Positions 43,375 to 50,918 of a stretch of DNA of 64,000 bases are shown here, piece by piece. Position 1 is the first letter of the stretch, and every line of letters starts with the position of its first letter. A model generated the notes under the pieces. The model had not been told where the DNA came from, ran no database searches, and saw only the letters and a program-made list of their open reading frames with translations. The translations under genes were made by a program, and so were the position numbers. The DNA comes from Pseudoduganella flava (GTDB taxonomy: Bacteria; Pseudomonadota; Gammaproteobacteria; Burkholderiales; Burkholderiaceae_D). The stretch is taken from contig NZ_VLKW01000008.1 of the NCBI RefSeq assembly GCF_007830495.1, positions 279,787 to 343,786 of the forward strand, read 5' to 3'.

Positions 43375-43428
43375 ATGAAACAACCTCGCTTCAATCAACC
43401 TCGCTGGGGGCGCCGATGGGTAATGTGA
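43375..43428 (+). CDS. Predicted 17-residue mini-ORF overlapping livH start
   Basis: ATG at 43375 follows ATCAGGAGACAAT, a strong ribosome site, and encodes MKQPRFNQPRWGRRWVM before TGA at 43426. It overlaps the livH start (43416) in another frame by 13 bases. LivH itself has only a weak site, so termination-reinitiation from this ORF may drive it. It could also be a non-functional remnant. Confidence 0.45.
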   Translation: MKQPRFNQPRWGRRWVM

Positions 43429-44279
43429 TCGGTGTCCTGTTCGACGGCGTGGCGTACGGCAGCCTGCTGTTCATGATCAGTGTCGGCCTGTCCGTTACGA
43501 TGGGCATGATGAACTTCATCAACCTGGCGCACGGCGCGTTCGCGATGCTGGGCGGTTACGTGTGCGTGCTGCTGCTCGATCGCGCCGGCGTGCCGTTCCT
43601 GGCCACGTTGCCGCTGGCCTTCCTCGCGGCAGCGCTGGCGGGCTTTGTTCTCGAGCGCACGCTGTACCGCCGGCTGTACAAGGCCAGCCACCTGGACCAG
43701 GTGCTGTTCTCGATCGGCCTGACGTTCATGGCGGTGGCCGGTGCCACGTACTTCTTCGGCCCGACGCAGCAACCGGTCACCCTGCCGGACTGGCTGCGCG
43801 GCCAGGTGTCGTTGCTGGGCCTTGAAGTGGGCAGCTACCGGCTGTTCCTGATCGCCGTCGTCGTCCTCGTCACCGGGGCGCTCGGCCTCTTGATCGAGCG
43901 CACCCGCTTCGGCGCGCAGATCCGCGCTTCCGTCGATAACCAGACGGCATCCGAAGGCCTGGGCATCAACGTCGGCCGCGTGTTCAGCCTGACGTTCGCG
44001 CTGGGCTCGGGCCTGGCGGGCCTCGGCGGCGGCCTGGGCATCGACGTGCTGGGGCTCGATCCCAGCTTCCCCGTCAAGTACATGGTGTACTTCCTGCTGG
44101 TCGTCGCCGTCGGCGGCGCCGGCACGATCACGGGGCCGCTGCTGGCCGCCGTCGTGCTGGGCGTGTTCGACGTGGCCGGCAAATACTATGTGCCGGAGAT
44201 CGGCGCGTTCGTCATCTACGCGTTGATGGTCGTGCTGCTGATCCTGTTCCCCGCTGGCCTGATCCGGAGGAAAGCATGA
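43416..44279 (+). CDS. livH: Liv-type ABC transporter permease (LivH)
   Basis: 287 residues, about eight membrane helices. It opens GVLFDGVAYGSLLFMISVGL and has the family signature MGMMNFINLAHGAFAMLGGY, then ASVDNQTASEGLGINVGRVF on the cytoplasmic side for ATPase contact. Inner-membrane subunit of a high-affinity uptake system. Its position directly behind pcaIJF suggests an aromatic-acid substrate. The start lies within the mini-ORF at 43375-43428 and its stop overlaps livM. Confidence 0.93.
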   Translation: MGNVIGVLFDGVAYGSLLFMISVGLSVTMGMMNFINLAHGAFAMLGGYVCVLLLDRAGVPFLATLPLAFLAAALAGFVLERTLYRRLYKASHLDQVLFSIGLTFMAVAGATYFFGPTQQPVTLPDWLRGQVSLLGLEVGSYRLFLIAVVVLVTGALGLLIERTRFGAQIRASVDNQTASEGLGINVGRVFSLTFALGSGLAGLGGGLGIDVLGLDPSFPVKYMVYFLLVVAVGGAGTITGPLLAAVVLGVFDVAGKYYVPEIGAFVIYALMVVLLILFPAGLIRRKA

Positions 44280-45304
44280 ATGCGATGTCGCACGCTGAAG
44301 TCGACCAGGTCGTGACGCCGCCTGTGCCCCTGCCTGCACCGCGCCTGCCGGACGGCCGCTGGAAGGCCCCTGAACTGATGTTCTGGCTGCTGCCGGTCGC
44401 GAGCTGGTTCCTGTTCCCGGACTACCTGGTGCTGGCCAGCCAGATCATGATCGTCGGGCTGTTCGCGCTGTCGCTGGACCTGATCCTCGGCTACGCGGGC
44501 ATCGTCTCGCTGGGCCATGCCGCATTCTTCGGCCTGGGTGCCTACACGGCCGGGCTGCTGGCCGTGCATGGCTGGGGCGAGCCCGTCACCGGCCTGCTCG
44601 CGGGTGCCGTGGTTGCCGGGTTGTTCGGCTGGATCGTCAGCTTCCTTGTCGTCCGTGGCCAGGACCTGACGCGGCTGATGGTCACATTGGGCATCGGCCT
44701 GATGCTGTTCGAGGCGGCCAACAAGGCATCGTGGCTGACGGGCGGCGTCGATGGCCTGTCCGGCATGATGGTGTCCAATTTGCTGGGCGTTTTCGAGTTC
44801 GACCTGCAGGGGAAAACGGCGTTCGTGTACAGCTACGTGGTGCTGTTTGCCGTGTTCGTGCTGCTGCGGCGCCTCGTGCATTCGCCGTTCGGGTTGGGGC
44901 TGACGGGCATCCGCGAAGGTGGACGGCGCATGCCGGCGATCGGCGCGAACGTCAACCGCCGGCTGCGTGCCGTGTTCACGGTGGGCGCGGTGGTGGCTGG
45001 CGTCGCCGGCGCGCTGCTGGCGCAGACGACGCAGTTCGTCGGCCTCGATGTGCTGAGCTTTCCCCGTTCGGCCGAGCTCCTGATCATGCTGGTGCTGGGC
45101 GGGACGGGGCGGCTGTACGGCGCGCTGATCGGCGCGGCCGTGTTCATGATCGCGCAGGACCGCATCGCCGGCATCAATCCCACGTACTGGCAATTCTGGA
45201 TCGGGCTGCTGCTGGTCTGCATCGTGCTGTTCGCGAAGGGCGGCATCGTCGGCGGCGCCGCGAAGATCGTGCGACGGCTGGGCGAGCGCAAGGAGGGCAA
45301 ATGA
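44276..45304 (+). CDS. livM: Liv-type ABC transporter permease (LivM)
   Basis: 342 residues with about ten helices. The LivM signature is LILGYAGIVSLGHAAFFGLG, and later RMPAIGANVNRRLRAVFTVG is the ATPase-contact loop. The first 40 residues are a soluble, Pro-rich extension (PPVPLPAPRLPDGRWKAPEL). It pairs with LivH to form the membrane channel. The ATGA overlaps with livH and livG show one translation unit. Confidence 0.93.
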   Translation: MNAMSHAEVDQVVTPPVPLPAPRLPDGRWKAPELMFWLLPVASWFLFPDYLVLASQIMIVGLFALSLDLILGYAGIVSLGHAAFFGLGAYTAGLLAVHGWGEPVTGLLAGAVVAGLFGWIVSFLVVRGQDLTRLMVTLGIGLMLFEAANKASWLTGGVDGLSGMMVSNLLGVFEFDLQGKTAFVYSYVVLFAVFVLLRRLVHSPFGLGLTGIREGGRRMPAIGANVNRRLRAVFTVGAVVAGVAGALLAQTTQFVGLDVLSFPRSAELLIMLVLGGTGRLYGALIGAAVFMIAQDRIAGINPTYWQFWIGLLLVCIVLFAKGGIVGGAAKIVRRLGERKEGK

Positions 45305-46071
45305 GCGATACCACGATGATCGATACCACATTGCGGACCGAAGGCCTGTCGAAGAGCTGGGGCGCGTTCAAGGCCAACAGCGACGTGTCGCTGACGTTCG
45401 CGCCCGGTGCGCGGCATGCGCTGATCGGCCCGAACGGCGCCGGCAAGACGACGTTCATCAACCTCTTGACGGGCGGCTTCGCGCCGACCGCCGGCCGCGT
45501 GTACCTGGGCGGCGAGGACATCACGCGGCTGCCGCAGCACCAGCGCGTCAAGCGCGGCATGACGCGCACGTTCCAGATCAACACGCTGTTCGCCGGGCTG
45601 ACGGTGCTGGAATCCGTCGTGCTGGCGATCAGCGAGCGGCGCGGCCTGCAGAACGTGTGGTGGAAAACGGTGGCGCAGCATCGCGACGTCGTCGACGAGG
45701 CGATGGCGCTGCTGCAGTCGCTGCGTCTTGCCGACCAGGCCAACAGCGTCACGCGCGGCATGGCCTATGGCAAGCAGCGGCTCGTGGAAATCGCGCTGGC
45801 GCTGGCGACGCAGCCGAAGATCCTGCTGCTGGACGAACCGGCCGCCGGCATCCCGCAGGCCGAGAGCCGCGAGCTGTTCGAAGTGATCGCGCAACTGCCG
45901 CGCGATGTGACGATCCTCTTCATCGAACACGATATGGGTCTCGTGTTCCGCTTCGCCGAGCGGATCACGGTGCTCGTCGGCGGCAAGGTGCTGACGGAAG
46001 GGACGCCCGCGGAAATCGCGGCGGACCCGCGCGTGAAGGAAGTCTACCTGGGGGAGGGCGGTCATGACTGA
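45301..46071 (+). CDS. livG: Liv-type ABC transporter ATPase (LivG)
   Basis: 256 residues. Walker A is GPNGAGKTTFINLLTG, the signature region reads MAYGKQRLVEIALALA (LivG proteins usually have LSYGxQR in place of LSGGQ), and Walker B is ILLLDEPAAG, with the H-loop in FIEHDMGLVF. It powers transport together with LivF. The start overlaps livM and the end overlaps livF by eight bases. Confidence 0.93.
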   Translation: MSDTTMIDTTLRTEGLSKSWGAFKANSDVSLTFAPGARHALIGPNGAGKTTFINLLTGGFAPTAGRVYLGGEDITRLPQHQRVKRGMTRTFQINTLFAGLTVLESVVLAISERRGLQNVWWKTVAQHRDVVDEAMALLQSLRLADQANSVTRGMAYGKQRLVEIALALATQPKILLLDEPAAGIPQAESRELFEVIAQLPRDVTILFIEHDMGLVFRFAERITVLVGGKVLTEGTPAEIAADPRVKEVYLGEGGHD

Positions 46072-46765
46072 GCTGCTGGCGGTGGAGCGGGTGACGGCCG
46101 GCTATGGCGAATCCGTCGTGCTGGAAGACGTGTCGTTCGCGCTGGGCGAAGGCGACAGCCTGGCGCTGTTGGGGCGCAACGGCGTCGGCAAAACGAGCCT
46201 GCTCGTCACCTTGATGGGATTGACGCGGCTGCACAAGGGCGCGATCCGGTGGGCCGGCAATGACATCGCGAAGGTGCCGTCCTACCGGCGCGCCCGCGCG
46301 GGGCTGGGCTGGGTGCCGCAGGAGCGGCATATGTATCCGTCGCTGACGGTCGAGGAGCACCTGACGGTCGTCGCGCGGCCGGGGCCATGGGACGTGAAGC
46401 GGATCTACGAGCTGTTCCCGCGGCTGCAGGAGCGGCGCGCGAACATGGGCAACCAGCTGTCCGGCGGCGAGCAGCAGATGGTGGCGATCGCGCGGGCGCT
46501 GATGACGAACCCGCGCATGCTGCTGCTGGACGAGCCGATGGAAGGCCTGGCGCCGATCATCGTGCAGGAGCTGCTGGGCGTGATGAAGCGGCTGGTGCGG
46601 GACGAGGGGCTGGCGGTGATCGTCGTCGAACAGCATGCGCGGCTGGCGCTGTCGCTGACGCAGCGCGCCATCGTGCTGGACCGCGGCTGCATCGTGCACG
46701 ATTCGGACAGCCAGTCGCTGCTGGACGACGGCGCGAAGCTGGATCGGCTGGTGGCCGTGGCGTAG
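46064..46765 (+). CDS. livF: Liv-type ABC transporter ATPase (LivF)
   Basis: 233 residues. Walker A GRNGVGKTSLLVTLMG, signature NQLSGGEQQMVAIARAL, Walker B MLLLDEPMEGLAP, H-loop VVEQHARLAL. GWVPQERHMYPSLTVEEHL is typical of LivF. It closes the pcaIJF-livHMGF run. No binding-protein gene is in this run; the two candidates lie at 37.1 and 49.4 kb. It is convergent with the MarR gene, 28 bp apart, without an obvious terminator. Confidence 0.93.
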   Translation: MTELLAVERVTAGYGESVVLEDVSFALGEGDSLALLGRNGVGKTSLLVTLMGLTRLHKGAIRWAGNDIAKVPSYRRARAGLGWVPQERHMYPSLTVEEHLTVVARPGPWDVKRIYELFPRLQERRANMGNQLSGGEQQMVAIARALMTNPRMLLLDEPMEGLAPIIVQELLGVMKRLVRDEGLAVIVVEQHARLALSLTQRAIVLDRGCIVHDSDSQSLLDDGAKLDRLVAVA

Positions 46766-46793
46766 GCTAAGGTCGCGTTCATGGTCCGTTGGC

Positions 46794-47276
46794 TTAAGCG
46801 GCGTCGGGCCTGGCCAGCGGTGCCCGGCTTTGTTCGTTGTTCTCGAGCACCAGCTTGTTCAGCAGCGTCATGAATTGCCGCTGTTCGTCATCCGTCAGCG
46901 GCGCCAGCAGGCGTTCGCGCAGGCGGTGGACGGCCGGGTCGAGGTGCTTCAGCAGTTGGCTTCCCGCCGGCGTGATCGTCAACGCGCGCTGGCGGCGGTT
47001 GTGGGGGATGACCTTGCGCTCCAGCAGACCCTTCTCTTCGAGCCGGGCGCAGACGCTGGCGCCCGTCGACGTGTCGATCGCGACGAGGCCCGCCAAGGTC
47101 ACCTGGTCGATGCCGGGGCGGGCGGCGAGGGTGCGCAGCAGCGCGTATTGCACGGGCGTCAGCGCGCCCTGCAATTCGTCGTGGAAGATCGACACGGAGA
47201 TCTGCTGCGCGCGTCGCAGCAGGTGGCCGGGGTGTTCGTGCAGGTCGAGCAGGTCGCTCAGTTCGTCATGGTCCAT
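46794..47276 (-). CDS. MarR-family regulator divergent from vanAB
   Basis: 160 residues. LTPVQYALLRTLAARPGIDQ leads into the helix-turn-helix TLAGLVAIDTSTGASVCARL, then EEKGLLERKVIPHNRRQRAL with the arginine-rich wing. MarR proteins of this subgroup often respond to aromatic acids or their CoA esters. It reads away from vanA, and the 106-bp gap contains a perfect 16-bp palindrome, so it probably represses vanAB and the linked binding protein until vanillate or a relative appears. VanR proteins described elsewhere are mostly GntR-type, so this is a different solution. Confidence 0.88.
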   Translation of the reverse strand: MDHDELSDLLDLHEHPGHLLRRAQQISVSIFHDELQGALTPVQYALLRTLAARPGIDQVTLAGLVAIDTSTGASVCARLEEKGLLERKVIPHNRRQRALTITPAGSQLLKHLDPAVHRLRERLLAPLTDDEQRQFMTLLNKLVLENNEQSRAPLARPDAA

Positions 47277-47314
47277 GGGCGTAAAAAATGTGGTTCATTC
47301 GAATCGGACGGGAC

Positions 47315-47345
47315 TATACTGGCCCAAACATTCAGTGCACTGAAT
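47315..47345 (+). promoter_or_regulatory. vanA promoter with perfect MarR operator
   Basis: TATACT (47315-47320) is a good -10; ATTCAGTGCACTGAAT (47330-47345) is a perfect 16-bp palindrome overlapping the expected transcription start. A smaller ATGCA-AAG-TGCAT repeat follows at 47346-47358. Binding would block initiation, as expected for a repressor. Confidence 0.75.
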
Positions 47346-47382
47346 ATGCAAAGTGCATCATATAGCAAAAGGAGGAGACACC

Positions 47383-48423
47383 ATGTACCCGAAAAACGCC
47401 TGGTACGTTGCCTGCACGCCCGATGAAATCGCCGCCGGGCCGCTGGGGCGCCAGATCTGTGGCGAGAAGATCGTGTTCTATCGCGGCGCCGAGGGCGTCG
47501 CGGCCGTCGAGGATTTCTGCCCGCACCGCGGCGCGCCGCTGTCGCTAGGATTCGTGCGGGACGGCACGCTCGTATGCGGCTACCACGGCCTGCAGATGGG
47601 CTGCGACGGCAAGCCCGTCGCGATGCCCGGCCAGCGGGTGCGCGGTTTCCCATGCATCCGCAGCTACCCGGCCGTCGAACGGTATGGCTTCATCTGGGTG
47701 TGGCCGGGCGATGCGGCGCAGGCCGATGCGGCCGCGATCCCGCACCTGGAATGGGCTGTCAGCCCCCAGTGGGCATATGGCGGCGGCCTGTATCACATCG
47801 GCTGCGATTACCGGCTGATGATCGATAATCTGATGGACCTGACGCACGAGACCTATGTGCACGCGTCGTCGATCGGGCAGAAGGAGATCGACGAGGCGTC
47901 CGTCACGACGAAGACCGTCGGCGACGAGGTGATCACGAGCCGCCACATGCAGAACGTGATGCCGCCGCCATTCTGGCAGGCGGCGCTGCGCGGCAACGGC
48001 CTGCCGGATGACGTGCCGGTCGACCGCTGGCAGATCTGCCACTTCACGCCGCCCAGCCACGTGCTGATCGAAGTCGGCGTCGCGCTGGCGGGGCGGGGCG
48101 GCTACGACGCGCCGGCCGACGTGAAGGCATCGTCGATCGTCGTCGACTTCATCACGCCGGAGACGGACACCACGCACTGGTACTTCTGGGGCATGGCGCG
48201 CAATTTCAAACCAAGCGATGCCGCGCTGACCGACACGATCCGCACGGGCCAGGGCAAGATCTTCGGCGAGGACCGGGCGATGCTGGAACAGCAGCAGGCC
48301 AACATCCTGCGCCACCCGGAGCGCAAGCTGCTGATGCTGAACATCGATGCGGGCGGCGTCCAGTCGCGCAAGGTGATCGAGCGGTGGCTCGCGCGCGAAC
48401 AGCAGGCGCAGGTGGCGGCATGA
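47383..48423 (+). CDS. vanA: Vanillate O-demethylase oxygenase subunit
   Basis: 346 residues. The Rieske [2Fe-2S] site has C46-x-H48 (FCPHRGAPLSLG) and C65-x2-H68 (CGYHGLQMG). The mononuclear iron site follows in IDNLMDLTHETYVHA. MYPKNAWYVACTPDEI is the usual VanA N-terminus. It oxidises the methoxy group of vanillate, giving protocatechuate and formaldehyde, using electrons from VanB. AAAGGAGGAGACACC precedes ATG at 47383. The start lies just behind a MarR operator, and vanB overlaps by four bases. Confidence 0.93.
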   Translation: MYPKNAWYVACTPDEIAAGPLGRQICGEKIVFYRGAEGVAAVEDFCPHRGAPLSLGFVRDGTLVCGYHGLQMGCDGKPVAMPGQRVRGFPCIRSYPAVERYGFIWVWPGDAAQADAAAIPHLEWAVSPQWAYGGGLYHIGCDYRLMIDNLMDLTHETYVHASSIGQKEIDEASVTTKTVGDEVITSRHMQNVMPPPFWQAALRGNGLPDDVPVDRWQICHFTPPSHVLIEVGVALAGRGGYDAPADVKASSIVVDFITPETDTTHWYFWGMARNFKPSDAALTDTIRTGQGKIFGEDRAMLEQQQANILRHPERKLLMLNIDAGGVQSRKVIERWLAREQQAQVAA

Positions 48424-49376
48424 GCACCCTGCGGATGAAGATCGCGCGCAGGATCGACGAGGCGGAAGGAATCCGCAGCTACGAGCTCGTGTCCGCGGAC
48501 GGCGCGCCGCTGCCGCCGTTTACGGCCGGCGCGCACATCGACGTGCACCTGGGCCCGGGGCTGGTGCGCCAGTACTCGCTGTGCAATGCGCCGCATGAGC
48601 AGCACCGCTATGTGATCGGCGTGCTGCGCGAGCCGGAATCGCGCGGCGGCTCCGTGGCGCTGCACGAGCGCTTTGCCGAAGGCGCCGAGCTGGAGGTCGG
48701 CGCGCCGCGCAACCAGTTCGCGCTGCACGAAGGCCGCCACTTCAGCGTGCTGTTCGCCGGCGGCATCGGCATCACGCCGCTGCTGGCGATGGCCGAGCAC
48801 CTGCACAAGGAGGGCTTGCCGTTCGCGCTGCACTACAGCGTGCGCTCGCCGCAGCGCGCCGCATTCCGCCGCCGGCTGGAAGAGGCGCCGTTCGCAGCGT
48901 CCGTGCACCTGCACGTCGCCAGCGAAGGCACGGGCGTGGACGTGGCGGCCGTGCTGGCGCAATGTCCGCCTGGGACGCACCTGTACGTGTGCGGCCCGGC
49001 CGGCTACATCGGCCACGTGCTGGAGACAGCGCGCGGTCTCGGCTGGGGCGACGACCGGTTGCATCGCGAGTACTTCGGCGCGGTGCCCGAGGCGCCGGCG
49101 GAAGGCGAGCAGCCGTTCGACGTGCGCATCGCCAGCACGGGCGCGACGTACACGGTGCCGCCGGGGCGCAGCGTCGTGCAAGTGCTGCAGGAGCAAGGTG
49201 TGGACGTGCCGGTGTCGTGCGAGCAGGGCATCTGCGGCACATGCCTGACGCGCGTGCTGGAAGGCATACCGGAGCACCGCGACCTGTACCAGACGGAGGA
49301 GGAACAGGCCGCCAACGATCACTTCACGCCGTGCTGCTCGCGGGCGAAAAGCCCGTTGCTGGTGCTGGATCTGTAA
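48420..49376 (+). CDS. vanB: Vanillate O-demethylase reductase subunit
   Basis: 318 residues in phthalate-dioxygenase-reductase order: a flavin domain (RQYSLCNAP), an NAD domain (FAGGIGITPLLAMAEHLH, YVCGPAGYIGHV), and a C-terminal plant-type [2Fe-2S] ferredoxin with SCEQGICGTCLTRVLEG and a distal cysteine in FTPCCSRAKS. It passes electrons from NADH to VanA. ATG at 48420 overlaps the vanA stop. A binding-protein gene follows 24 bp downstream, so all three are probably one transcript. Confidence 0.93.
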   Translation: MSTLRMKIARRIDEAEGIRSYELVSADGAPLPPFTAGAHIDVHLGPGLVRQYSLCNAPHEQHRYVIGVLREPESRGGSVALHERFAEGAELEVGAPRNQFALHEGRHFSVLFAGGIGITPLLAMAEHLHKEGLPFALHYSVRSPQRAAFRRRLEEAPFAASVHLHVASEGTGVDVAAVLAQCPPGTHLYVCGPAGYIGHVLETARGLGWGDDRLHREYFGAVPEAPAEGEQPFDVRIASTGATYTVPPGRSVVQVLQEQGVDVPVSCEQGICGTCLTRVLEGIPEHRDLYQTEEEQAANDHFTPCCSRAKSPLLVLDL

Positions 49377-49400
49377 CGACAAAAAACCAAAGGAGGAGAC

Positions 49401-50576
49401 ATGACGACATACCAGGCCAGGCGCCGCGCCCTGCTCGCGGGCGCGGCCGCCGCGGGACTGCTGCCCACATTCGCATTTGCCGCGCCGCCGTTGAAGGTGG
49501 GGCTGATCGTGCCGATGTCCGGCCCGTTCGCTTCGACGGGGCGGCAGATCGAAGCGGCCGTGAAGCTGTACCAGCAACAGCATGGCGACACCGTCGCCGG
49601 CCGCAAGATCGAGATTGTGCTGAAGGACGACGGCGGCGTGTCGCCGGACGTGACGAAGCGCCTCGCGCAGGAACTGGTGGCGCGCGACAAGGTGCAGGTG
49701 CTGGCGGGCTTCGGCCTGACACCGCTGGCGCTGGCTGCGGCACCCGTCGCGACGCAGGCCAAGGTGCCGATGATCGTGATGGCGGCGGCGACGTCGATCA
49801 TCCCGCAACGCTCGCCGTACATCGTGCGTACCGGCTTCACGCTGGCGCAGGTGACGGCGCCGCTGGCCGACTGGGCGGCAAAGAACAAGGTGGGCCGGGC
49901 GATGACGCTGGTGACGGACTACGGACCGGGCCTGGATGCCGAAAAGGTGTTCGGGAAGCGCTTTACGGCAGGCGGCGGCAAGGTACTCGACGCCTTGCGC
50001 GCGCCGCTGCGCAATCCCGACTACGCGCCGTTCCTAGCCCGCGTCAAGGATGCGAAGCCGGACGCGCTGTTCGTCTTCGTGCCGTCGGGCGAGGGTGCGG
50101 CCGTGCTGAAGCAGTTCAACGACCGCGGCCTGGCCGCGGCCGGCGTCCGGCTGATCTGCACGGGCGACGTGCTGGACGACGACCTGATGACGGGCATCGG
50201 CAACGCGGCGGACGGCGTCGTCAGCAGCCATCACTACTCGGCCGCGCATCCGTCACCGGGAAACAAGGCTTACGTGGAAGCGTTCACGCGGGCGAACAAA
50301 GGCATGCGCCCGAACTTCCACTCGGTGGGCGCCTACGACGGCATGCACCTGCTGTACCAGGCGCTGGCAAAGACGAACGGCAACGCCGACGGCGCGCAAC
50401 TGCTGGCGGCGATGAAGGGCATGGCGTGGACGAGCGTGCGCGGCCCCGTCCGCATCGACCCGACGAGCCGCGACATCGTGCAGACCGTGTACATCCGCAG
50501 GGCCGCGCAGGTGGATGGGGGGATGTACAACGTCGAGTTCGACAAGGTCGAGAATGTGGCGGACCCGGGTGTTTGA
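49401..50576 (+). CDS. Liv-type binding protein in the vanillate operon
   Basis: 391 residues. The N-terminus MTTYQARRRALLAGAAAAGL ends LPTFAFA; the RRR before a hydrophobic stretch could direct it through Tat or Sec. The fold matches the binding protein at 37.1 kb: VGLIVPMSGPFASTGRQIEA, then KRLAQELVARDKVQVLAGFG and PMIVMAAATS. Placement behind vanAB suggests a vanillate or other methoxylated aromatic ligand, sharing the LivHMGF channel. AAAGGAGGAGAC precedes the ATG. It is convergent with pcaCD, with a palindromic array between. Confidence 0.9.
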   Translation: MTTYQARRRALLAGAAAAGLLPTFAFAAPPLKVGLIVPMSGPFASTGRQIEAAVKLYQQQHGDTVAGRKIEIVLKDDGGVSPDVTKRLAQELVARDKVQVLAGFGLTPLALAAAPVATQAKVPMIVMAAATSIIPQRSPYIVRTGFTLAQVTAPLADWAAKNKVGRAMTLVTDYGPGLDAEKVFGKRFTAGGGKVLDALRAPLRNPDYAPFLARVKDAKPDALFVFVPSGEGAAVLKQFNDRGLAAAGVRLICTGDVLDDDLMTGIGNAADGVVSSHHYSAAHPSPGNKAYVEAFTRANKGMRPNFHSVGAYDGMHLLYQALAKTNGNADGAQLLAAMKGMAWTSVRGPVRIDPTSRDIVQTVYIRRAAQVDGGMYNVEFDKVENVADPGV

Positions 50577-50589
50577 GGGCGTGGTTCAA

Positions 50590-50900
50590 TAGCTGAGCCT
50601 GTGTCCGTGGGACCATGGTCCCACTGCCTGGCACTAAAGGGACACGAGCTTAGCAGTAGATAGCATGAGAACGTTTGCTACGGTCGAGCCCGTGTCCCGT
50701 GGGGCCATGGCCCCACTGCCAGGCATCAAAGAGACACGAGCTTAGCAGTAGATAGTATGATAACGTTTGCTACGGTCGAGCCCGTGTCCCTGGTGCCAGG
50801 CACCAAAGAGACATAAGCTCAGCAGTAGGTAGCATGAGAACGTTTCCTACAGTCGAGGCTGTGTCCCCTGGTGCCTGGCACTAAAGGGACACGGGCTCGG
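50590..50900. repeat. Array of four palindromic repeat units
   Basis: Four units with GTGTCC at 50601, 50692, 50784 and 50861, each closing with GACAC or a variant. Units 1 and 2 carry the perfect 18-bp palindromes GTGGGACCATGGTCCCAC and GTGGGGCCATGGCCCCAC; units 3 and 4 carry GGTGCC-type cores. Tails share AGCAGTAGATAGCATGAGAA and AACGTTTGCTACGGTCGAG. It fills the gap between convergent genes; no coding sequence is seen. Confidence 0.9.
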
Positions 50901-50918
50901 CATTAAATCCGGTCTCTG

